From the NCBI GenBank assembly GCA_018222405.1, contig JAAFAI010000005.1:167383-231382 (forward strand): a stretch of 64,000 nt of DNA, read 5' to 3'. The stretch's first letter is position 1, and every line of letters starts with the position of its first letter. Position numbers and translations under genes: made by a program. Shown here one piece after another: positions 28,992 to 35,994 of this stretch. A model generated the notes under the pieces. It was not told the origin of the DNA. It was given only the letters and a program-made list of their open reading frames with translations, and made no database searches. Origin of the DNA: Gammaproteobacteria bacterium (GTDB taxonomy: Bacteria > Pseudomonadota > Gammaproteobacteria > Enterobacterales > Alteromonadaceae).

Positions 28992-30845
28992 TTACAGGTT
29001 CTTAAATTGCTTAGCTTTTTGCGCTTCGTAGATTTCACGCGCCTGACGCACTTCCTCGCGAGGAGACACTTCAGGTACCGCCACATCCCACCAGAAACCA
29101 CCTTCTTCGGTAATTTTTAAGGGATCTGTATCCAACGTAATCACATAAGAAATAGGCGACGCTTTAGCACGCTCAAGCGCGGCTTCCAGTTCCTGAATGG
29201 ATTCAACCTTTTCAGAGGCGGCCCCCAATGATTTGGCATGCGCCGCAAAGTCGGTTTTTGGTGCACCTTCTTCAACGGTCAGGCAGTCGTCCAACAGGTT
29301 GTTAAACCCGGGACCACCACAGAATTGTTGCAAGCGATGAATACAGCCGTAACCCCGGTTATCCAGTACAACCAGAACAATTTTATATCCCAGCATGACC
29401 GACGTTGCGATTTCGGAATTGAGCATTAAATAAGAGCCATCACCGACCATGATGTACACTTCAGAATCTGGCTTGGCCATTTTGGCCCCCAGACCGCCAG
29501 CGATTTCATAACCCATACATGAAAAGCCATATTCCATGTGGTAACCGCGGCTAAAACGGGTACGCCATAATTTTTGTAGCTCACCGGGCAAACCACCCGC
29601 AGCACAAACAACGATGTCCTCTTCGCCAGCAGCACGGTTAACCGCACCCACTGCTTCAGGATCGGTTAATGGCAATGTCTTCTTGTCGGCGGTTGCTTCA
29701 TCAACATAAGCATCCCAGGCCTTCTTTACCGCAACAGCAGCTTGCTGCCAGCCATTTTCCGGCATCCAGTTGCCCAGTGCTCCGCCTAATTTAGGCAGGG
29801 TTAACTTTGCATCCCCAACCAATGGCTTACCGTAATGTTTGACAGTATCAAATGAAGCAACATTTATGCTGACCAGCTTCGCTTCAGGGTTGATCATGGT
29901 ACGGGAGCCAGATGCAAAGTCACCCAATCGGGTACCAACAGCAATGATGAGATCACATTCTGCTGCCAGCTCGTTCGTAGATGCAGCGCCCGTTACCCCC
30001 ATAGAACCCATGTTCTGTGGATGATCCCAGGGCAGTGCACCTTTACCGGCCTGGGTTTCACCCACCGGAATTTTATGTTCACTAACAAAGTTGTCGAGCT
30101 CGGCTAACGCGCCGGAATAATGCACACCACCACCTGCGATAAGCAGTGGTTTCTTAGCCGCTTTAATCAGCTCAACCGCTTCAGCCATTTCTACTTCATC
30201 AGGTAACTGGCGACGCAGCTTATGGACTTTTTCTTTAAAGAAATGCTCAGGGAAGTCAAACGCCATGGTTTGCACATCCTGTGGTAACGCTAATGTTACC
30301 GGACCACACTCTACCGGATCGGTCAGTACACGCATTGCTTGTGGCAGAGAGGTCAGTAACTGCTCCGGACGCGTAATACGGTCGAAGAAACGACTCACTG
30401 GCTTAAAGCAGTCATTCGTGGTCATTGTGTGATCGTGGTACGTTTCCAGTTGTTGCAATACCGGATCAGGCATACGCGTTGCAAACGTATCTCCCGGTAG
30501 GAATAACACCGGAATGCGGTTTACATGTGCCACGGCGGCAGCGGTGACCATATTGGTTGAACCCGGGCCCGCTGAAGCCGTACACGCCATCATCTGTTGA
30601 CGGTTTAACGTTTTCGCATAAGCAATTGCCGAGTGCGCCATGGCTTGTTCGTTGTGCGCGCGGTAGGTTGGCATGGTATCTTTTACCTGATACAACGCTT
30701 CACCCAGACCAGCGACATTACCGTGCCCAAAAATCGCCCAAACACCGGCAAACATTGGCTTTACTTCGCCATCCATCACGACCTTTTGGGCCATCATATA
30801 TTTGACCACAGCCTGTGCCATGGTTAGACGGATAGTATTAGACAT
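28992..30845 (-). CDS. iolD: 3D-(3,5/4)-trihydroxycyclohexane-1,2-dione hydrolase (ThDP enzyme)
   Basis: 617 residues of the thiamine-diphosphate family. IolD opens the inositol ring to give 5-deoxy-glucuronate. The activating glutamate lies in YRAHNEQAMAHSAIAYAK, the ThDP/Mg motif in IMVGDGSYLMLNSEI continuing to VVLDNRGYG, and the AHXAS-like FAD/ThDP middle domain in IPVGETQAGKGALPWDHPQN (typical of IolD). Good GAGGATAATCAAG ribosome site before the ATG. It lies 30 bases after the iolC fusion gene and 24 bases before iolE, so the three are clearly one transcript. Confidence 0.96.
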   Translation of the reverse strand: MSNTIRLTMAQAVVKYMMAQKVVMDGEVKPMFAGVWAIFGHGNVAGLGEALYQVKDTMPTYRAHNEQAMAHSAIAYAKTLNRQQMMACTASAGPGSTNMVTAAAVAHVNRIPVLFLPGDTFATRMPDPVLQQLETYHDHTMTTNDCFKPVSRFFDRITRPEQLLTSLPQAMRVLTDPVECGPVTLALPQDVQTMAFDFPEHFFKEKVHKLRRQLPDEVEMAEAVELIKAAKKPLLIAGGGVHYSGALAELDNFVSEHKIPVGETQAGKGALPWDHPQNMGSMGVTGAASTNELAAECDLIIAVGTRLGDFASGSRTMINPEAKLVSINVASFDTVKHYGKPLVGDAKLTLPKLGGALGNWMPENGWQQAAVAVKKAWDAYVDEATADKKTLPLTDPEAVGAVNRAAGEEDIVVCAAGGLPGELQKLWRTRFSRGYHMEYGFSCMGYEIAGGLGAKMAKPDSEVYIMVGDGSYLMLNSEIATSVMLGYKIVLVVLDNRGYGCIHRLQQFCGGPGFNNLLDDCLTVEEGAPKTDFAAHAKSLGAASEKVESIQELEAALERAKASPISYVITLDTDPLKITEEGGFWWDVAVPEVSPREEVRQAREIYEAQKAKQFKNL

Positions 30846-30875
30846 CTTGATTATCCTCTATTTAGCCTGCGCAGA

Positions 30876-32786
30876 TTACAGCGCGCGCTTGTTCCACACG
30901 TCGACCAGAAAACGATAGTTAGCTTTAATTTGACCAATGAAGGCTTCATCATCGATCGAACCCGCCAACCAGGCTTTAGACGGCTCGCCAAAGATTGAGC
31001 GACCTACCGCAAAACCTTTTACCATGGCGCTCTTAGCGGCCTGATTAAAGCCAGCTTCCAGCACATCCATTGGCGCATCCAGTCCCAGGATCACTATTCC
31101 GTGACAGTGCTTATCATTCTTGTTCACCAGCGCCTCAACGGTCTCCCATGAGTCTGCGCTCAACGGCGGCAGCTTCCACCAGTCTGGCTTGATACCCAGA
31201 TGATAAAAACGCTCAAGGGTTCTGATGTAATTTTCATCAGTACGTGGCTTACTGGCCGGTAAAATAATCTCTAATAGTAGTTCATGCCCTGACTGACAGC
31301 AGGCTTCGTAGACTTCGCGAACCAGTTGCTCTTGTTCCAGGCGCATTTCAAGTGAATCGTCCGGGTGATAAAACACCAGACATTTGACGATGTGTTCCAG
31401 CGGCCAGCTCACTAACTGACTGCCAATATTGCCATGTTCCAGACGCAGCGGACGTGAACCAGGCAGTTCGATTGGACGGGCAACCCACCAGTCACGGCCA
31501 GTCACTTCATTCAGTACTGCCTGACCATAAGTGCCGTCAACGAATACGCCGATCTTGCCTTGCAGACCTAGTTCTTCACGGGACTCTTCGGCTGCACGCA
31601 GAATAAGTTTCTTCACTGCAGGAATTTGCGCTAGATCTGCGCCGGCATCGATAGCCATTTTTTCTAATTGACTACGGTGGTCAAATGCTAAGATATTCAG
31701 CTCACCCCAGCCGTGGTCACGCGTGGTGACACGATGTAAATGTTGCAGATCTTTATCTAAGTCAGGGCGCGGAACGGATTCAGCGCGGCTGAGGTAATTA
31801 TCCAGCTCTTCTTTGCTCGGCATTGCCGGTGCACAACCGTGACGAGAAACCACCAAAGCGCCACAGGCATTGCCGTATGCGCAGGCTTGTTCCCAGCTTT
31901 CGCCATTGAGATAACCACGTAACAGGCCAGACATAAAGGCATCACCTGCACCTAATACATTCATGACCTGTACGCGGACGCCTTTGAATACTTCGGCATC
32001 ATCCAGGCTGTCCGGGATATCACCTTCAAATACCGCACAACCCAATGGACCTAATTTACACACCAAGGCGCCATCAGTAATTTCACGAACCTTCTTTAAT
32101 GCAGTAATGGTATCTTCTGAACCACCAGCGATATGAAATTCTTCTTCGGTGCCGACGATCAAGTCAAAGTGACCCAGCACATCTTGCAATTCTTGTGTAA
32201 CCTGCTCTGAAGCGATGAAGCGTGTTTCACCATCACCAGGATTAGTCAGCCCCCACAGAACCGGACGGTAATCAATATCAAGCGCACGCTTCAAGCCGTG
32301 CTTGCCCGCATATTCCAGCGCTTTTAACACCGCAGCGCGGGTTTGATGATTTGACAGATGAGTACCGGTAATTGCTAATGCTTTTGATGACGCAATATAG
32401 TCTTCTTTCACATCATCTGGCGTAATCGCCATGTCAGCACAATTGTCGCGATAAAAGATTAACGGGAAAGTATCCTCATCTTTAAGACCCAGAATAACCA
32501 GTGCAGTTAAACGCTCTGGATCGGTAATCAGATTGCTGATATCAACACCAACACGATCAAGTTCTTCGCGCAGAAAGCGACCCATGTGTTCATTACCAAC
32601 ACGCGCTAACATTGAAGACTTGAGGCCCATACGAGCGGTGCCGTAGGCTACGTTTCCTGAAGAGCCGCCCAGATACTTAGCAAAGGTTGCTTCATCTTCA
32701 AGACGCGCACCAATTTGCTGTCCATAAAGGTCGACCGCTACGCGCCCCATACAAATTAGATCCAGTGTTTTAGCTGTAGTACTCAT
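30876..32786 (-). CDS. iolC: 5-dehydro-2-deoxygluconokinase fused to DUF2090 (IolJ-like) aldolase
   Basis: 636 residues, a two-domain enzyme. Residues 1-330 are a PfkB-type kinase (GGSSGNVAYGTARMG near the start; NVLGAGDAFMSG with catalytic D282), phosphorylating 2-deoxy-5-keto-gluconate. Residues about 345-630 are DUF2090 (ILAFDHRSQLEKMA, GVFVDGTYGQ, LLLEIILPAS, KLPPLS, VILGLDAP), a class I aldolase-like TIM barrel thought to cleave the phosphorylated product into dihydroxyacetone phosphate and malonate semialdehyde. The fusion is common in proteobacteria and explains the lack of a separate iolJ. First gene of the leftward operon; three operator-like sites precede it. Confidence 0.94.
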   Translation of the reverse strand: MSTTAKTLDLICMGRVAVDLYGQQIGARLEDEATFAKYLGGSSGNVAYGTARMGLKSSMLARVGNEHMGRFLREELDRVGVDISNLITDPERLTALVILGLKDEDTFPLIFYRDNCADMAITPDDVKEDYIASSKALAITGTHLSNHQTRAAVLKALEYAGKHGLKRALDIDYRPVLWGLTNPGDGETRFIASEQVTQELQDVLGHFDLIVGTEEEFHIAGGSEDTITALKKVREITDGALVCKLGPLGCAVFEGDIPDSLDDAEVFKGVRVQVMNVLGAGDAFMSGLLRGYLNGESWEQACAYGNACGALVVSRHGCAPAMPSKEELDNYLSRAESVPRPDLDKDLQHLHRVTTRDHGWGELNILAFDHRSQLEKMAIDAGADLAQIPAVKKLILRAAEESREELGLQGKIGVFVDGTYGQAVLNEVTGRDWWVARPIELPGSRPLRLEHGNIGSQLVSWPLEHIVKCLVFYHPDDSLEMRLEQEQLVREVYEACCQSGHELLLEIILPASKPRTDENYIRTLERFYHLGIKPDWWKLPPLSADSWETVEALVNKNDKHCHGIVILGLDAPMDVLEAGFNQAAKSAMVKGFAVGRSIFGEPSKAWLAGSIDDEAFIGQIKANYRFLVDVWNKRAL

Positions 32787-32886
32787 TCTTTGTCCTCTTT
32801 AAACACGCTGGTCCGCAAGGTTTTTGCAACGTGCCATGCAGGCTAATCACGTTGACTTACTTAATTTGCGCTAAGCTTAATTAAAC

Positions 32887-32900
32887 GAAATAAATATTTC
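32887..32900. promoter_or_regulatory. Candidate IolR operator (iolC promoter, site 1)
   Basis: GAAATAAATATTTC, GAAA-N6-TTTC with strong dyad symmetry, 100 bases upstream of the iolC start. Identical in sequence to the site at 38915. Confidence 0.75.
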
Positions 32901-32914
32901 AACATTATTTTAAC

Positions 32915-32928
32915 GAAATTTTTATTCC
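32915..32928. promoter_or_regulatory. Candidate IolR operator (iolC promoter, site 2)
   Basis: GAAATTTTTATTCC, a GAAA-N6-TTCC variant starting exactly 28 bases after site 1, which would place both on nearly the same face of the helix (about 2.7 turns). Confidence 0.55.
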
Positions 32929-32998
32929 AGTCATTGGGCGGCCAAAAGCAACCAATTTATATTATGTATTTCAGCAAGTTAGATATTAATAATTTTTT

Positions 32999-33012
32999 GA
33001 AATATTTATTTC
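32999..33012. promoter_or_regulatory. Candidate IolR operator (iolC promoter, site 3)
   Basis: GAAATATTTATTTC, the reverse complement of the GAAATAAATATTTC sites and identical to the copy at 35853, 213 bases upstream of iolC and 22 bases after the stop of the oxygenase gene. The gap 32787-33033 holds no gene. Confidence 0.75.
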
Positions 33013-33033
33013 AAAATGCATTTCATTAGGTGA

Positions 33034-33729
33034 TTACTGACCTTTCCACCACATACGATACAAATTGTGTTTAACATTCAGGGCGCGTGTGTGAAATTCG
33101 CCTAACGCCGTAGACTCATCCGCCATCATGTCATCACATAAGGTAGTAATTTCCGTGAGCAAGTCACGCTCCTGTTGACTTTGAATATGGGACTCAACCC
33201 AGCCAACAAACGCAATCCTGCGCCCGGAAGTCACCGGCAGTACTTCATGCATTACGCCCGAGGGATAAAACAACAGGGTACCTTTCGGCTCCTTAAGGCG
33301 CATTTCTTCACCACTGGGGTAAGTCAAACGCAACTCCCCCCCTTCATAACTGTCGGGCTCGGTAAGAAACAGTGTCATGGAATAGTCGGTTCGAACCTGG
33401 CGACGGTTATCCCCTAAAAAGGCCGAGTCGGCATGAGGACCGTAAAATCCCCCGTCGCTGTACAAATTAAACCGCGGATTGACCATGCTTTTGGGAAACA
33501 TGCGTGTGCGTATGTGACTACTGCTCATGATGGCATTATTGATTTGTTTGATCAGCTCATCTGCAGGCGCCGTTTGCGGGCTCATCTGAAAAGCGATTTC
33601 TTTGTTGCCCTTCACTTTTTCGCGATAAAGTTGACCGGGTGCCAGCCCATCTGCCCAATTGAGCTTGTCTAACACTGCAACAATCTCATCGCACTCCCCT
33701 GCTGGAAGGAGCGGTAGCCGGGCAATCAT
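33034..33729 (-). CDS. Fe(II)/2-oxoglutarate PKHD-type hydroxylase (PiuC/YbiX-like)
   Basis: 231 residues, the usual PiuC/YbiX length. The double-stranded beta-helix iron ligands are H99 and D101 in YGPHADSAF and H161 in SGVMHEVLPV, with R171 of GRRIAFVGW to bind 2-oxoglutarate. The C-terminal NVKHNLYRMWWKG is characteristic of the family. PiuC-type enzymes often neighbour TonB receptors and their substrate is unproven. The start codon overlaps the stop of the NCS1-like carrier gene by four bases (ATGA), coupling translation of the two. In this setting it may modify the imported compound, but that is inference. Confidence 0.9.
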   Translation of the reverse strand: MIARLPLLPAGECDEIVAVLDKLNWADGLAPGQLYREKVKGNKEIAFQMSPQTAPADELIKQINNAIMSSSHIRTRMFPKSMVNPRFNLYSDGGFYGPHADSAFLGDNRRQVRTDYSMTLFLTEPDSYEGGELRLTYPSGEEMRLKEPKGTLLFYPSGVMHEVLPVTSGRRIAFVGWVESHIQSQQERDLLTEITTLCDDMMADESTALGEFHTRALNVKHNLYRMWWKGQ

Positions 33730-35453
33730 CCCCGGCTCTCTACTTCAGGTTGTTGGCTGTAATATTCTGTCTCGTCTGTTTCCGCTGACTCTTTTTTGGT
33801 GAACCAGTAAGTGCCAGAGATAAAATACAGAATAGTAGGTAACACCAGCCATTGCTGAAATTGCCCAAGTGCACCAGGGCCTGCTGAATAGACCCATATT
33901 GCCAGGCCACAACAGGATACCAGAGAACCAATAGCAACCACCTTTGCCAACGTGATAAGCGGATTTTTAGCAATATCTTTTGCCGTCGCCTTATCGATTT
34001 GCTCACTGTGGCTAAAGAACGCTTTTTCTTCAGCAACGCGCGCTTCATAAGCAGCAACTTCCTGTGCAGCTTGTGCGGTAAAGTCTTCTTTAGCGCCTGC
34101 CATTGCGGCCATAACCATGTAGCCTACCGTTGCTACAATCCACGTAGGCAGCAACAGGAAGAATAAATGGACGTCGGCAACTGTATTTAATAAGAAAGCG
34201 AATACCAGAGAGCCAAGCCAGGCCACCAACGCTGGCACGTTAATGTTATTACCTTTATAGCTATTCCAGTAAGGCGTCATTCCTACCTTGTTTAATAACC
34301 AGTGTTCAGCAAATAGGATGGCACCGATTGGCGCGATCGCCAGACCCATAATGCCCAGGAAGTCGAGCATTTGCGCAAAAGCGAAAGGGAAGCAGGCAAT
34401 AATGGTGGTAAAGACCCCAACCACAATGGTGACTTTAATCCGATCCCATTTAGGATTGATTGATTGAAACGCCAAACCTGCCCGGTATATCGTTGGGTTA
34501 GACGTTGTCCAGCCAGCAATAATAACAGCCAGAATACCTGCCCAGCCCAGCGCCTGATAGGCGACTTCACCGGCATCAAGCTGTGAAACTGTAGTGTTCA
34601 ATATCATCGCTGCCGCAGCGCCCATGATACCCGCACAAATCCATGCCATGTAGTGACCGATGAACATACCCAGTGCAGAAAAGAAACCATAAGAAGATTT
34701 CTTAGCGAAACGCAGGATGGTCATATCAGACATTGCACCATGCATAGGCACGTTACATACCCAGGCAAATGCCGCTACGTGCCAGATGCCAATTCCATTA
34801 TCCTGTTCACGCCAGATAAAGGTGTCACCAACCGCAGCAAAATCTGCAAAGCTGGAAATCCCAGATACACCGTCTGTCGCGGCGGTAAGAATTGGTAATG
34901 CAGCGATCCCACCAATCAAGAACATTAGAATCATCCAAGGCGCACAAACCGCAGCAAACTGAGCAACTTTCTTAAAGCCGTTAATGGCAACATAGCTGAT
35001 AACAATCCCAACAACCACAGCAACAAATACAAAGCTGATACTATTTGGATACCAGGTTACCTGTGGCGGAATACCGAAGGGTATCCGCACCGCAGAGGCT
35101 GAAACCGTTATCATGGCTCCGGCAATAATGACGAACAGAAATCCATTAATAAGACTGTAGATTTTAACTACGCCAGGGCCGGCTACTTTTTCTAAATAGG
35201 CGTAGAGTGTCAGGCGGGTTCTTACTGCAATAGGTGCAGTAATAAATGCCCAGGTAAGAATCGCCAGGATGTTACCCATTAATAAACCAACGATAACGTC
35301 GTAAGTCGAAACCCCTAAAGAAACAAATAACGCACCAATGACAAACTCGGTGCCGGCAACATGCTCACCAGCGTAACTGGCAGCAAAATGTCTGGCTGGT
35401 TCTAATTTATTTGCCGCGACCGGCTGGTTTTCAAATTCTTGCACTTCGCTCAC
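33726..35453 (-). CDS. NCS1-type (purine-cytosine permease-like) carrier, candidate inositol transporter
   Basis: 575 residues with about twelve membrane segments. The early LEPARHFAASYAGEHVAGTEF and FVIGALFVSLGVSTYDVIVG regions, the NAPMH-like WVCNVPMHGAMSDMTILRFA and the IIAGWTTSNPTIYRAGLAFQ helix resemble the nucleobase:cation symporter-1 family. A GTG start (35451-35453) with GGAGG eight bases upstream is preferred over the TTG 26 codons earlier. A hydrophilic loop (VAEEKAFFSHSEQID) sits near the C-terminus. No nucleobase genes are near; the operator-like sites upstream and the surrounding iol genes suggest inositol or a related cyclitol as substrate. This is an inference. Confidence 0.82.
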   Translation of the reverse strand: MSEVQEFENQPVAANKLEPARHFAASYAGEHVAGTEFVIGALFVSLGVSTYDVIVGLLMGNILAILTWAFITAPIAVRTRLTLYAYLEKVAGPGVVKIYSLINGFLFVIIAGAMITVSASAVRIPFGIPPQVTWYPNSISFVFVAVVVGIVISYVAINGFKKVAQFAAVCAPWMILMFLIGGIAALPILTAATDGVSGISSFADFAAVGDTFIWREQDNGIGIWHVAAFAWVCNVPMHGAMSDMTILRFAKKSSYGFFSALGMFIGHYMAWICAGIMGAAAAMILNTTVSQLDAGEVAYQALGWAGILAVIIAGWTTSNPTIYRAGLAFQSINPKWDRIKVTIVVGVFTTIIACFPFAFAQMLDFLGIMGLAIAPIGAILFAEHWLLNKVGMTPYWNSYKGNNINVPALVAWLGSLVFAFLLNTVADVHLFFLLLPTWIVATVGYMVMAAMAGAKEDFTAQAAQEVAAYEARVAEEKAFFSHSEQIDKATAKDIAKNPLITLAKVVAIGSLVSCCGLAIWVYSAGPGALGQFQQWLVLPTILYFISGTYWFTKKESAETDETEYYSQQPEVESRG

Positions 35454-35693
35454 AACGGCGACCTCCAGAAAAATAGGACGATAGAGTGACAGTGAAATAT
35501 CCCGCGCACTAAATTTAGTACCGACCAGCAACGTTCACATTAATTTAATGTTTACTAAGCACCCTGAACTGCAATGCTCTATACTGGTGTTTTACGCGAC
35601 TTCCAGCGCTCTATCGCCACACACACACTCTTAAAGTTAAAGTGACAAATATTTAACATAACCAAAATAAAACAATTCAAAAATAATTTCAAC

Positions 35694-35707
35694 GAAATTT
35701 ATATTTC
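35694..35707. promoter_or_regulatory. Candidate IolR operator (carrier/receptor region, site 1)
   Basis: GAAATTTATATTTC, GAAA-N6-TTTC, 241 bases upstream of the carrier GTG and 287 bases before the receptor ATG. Confidence 0.65.
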
Positions 35708-35852
35708 ATTTATATACCAAAAGTGTCAAAGCCTAACTTCACCCACAATTCATAGATTCCCGCTATACCAGACATAAGTTGTAGAAATATTATACAGAGC
35801 GCCTGTCACAAGGAGTCTGAGACGAAATTCGACAATTTTGTAAACCGATTAT

Positions 35853-35866
35853 GAAATATTTATTTC
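35853..35866. promoter_or_regulatory. Candidate IolR operator (TonB receptor promoter)
   Basis: GAAATATTTATTTC, identical to the site at 32999, 128 bases upstream of the receptor ATG. It lies just before TTGACG (35874-35879), a fair -35-like hexamer, fitting repression. Confidence 0.75.
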
Positions 35867-35994
35867 TTTTTTATTGACGAACGGAATATTATTTTGTAAA
35901 AATTATGTCAACAGATGACATCCCTACTAACAAAGTCGTCTATTTTTGAAATACAGTTAACACATAATTTACAAAAACCATCTGGAGAAACCGT

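Larger units (their letters stand above)
35454..35994. other. Divergent 540-bp control region of carrier and TonB receptor
   Basis: A strongly AT-rich gap between the leftward carrier and the rightward TonB receptor without credible genes. Besides the two clear operator-like palindromes (35694 and 35853) it holds degenerate half-matches such as TCAAAAATAATTTC (35677-35690) and GGAATATTATTTTG (35883-35896). The receptor ATG is preceded by CTGGAG. Confidence 0.7.

Noticed and set aside
35643..35896. Further weak operator-like matches in the receptor promoter
   Set aside because: TCAAAAATAATTTC and GGAATATTATTTTG break the GAAA-N6-TTTC rule on one half and are expected in such AT-rich DNA.
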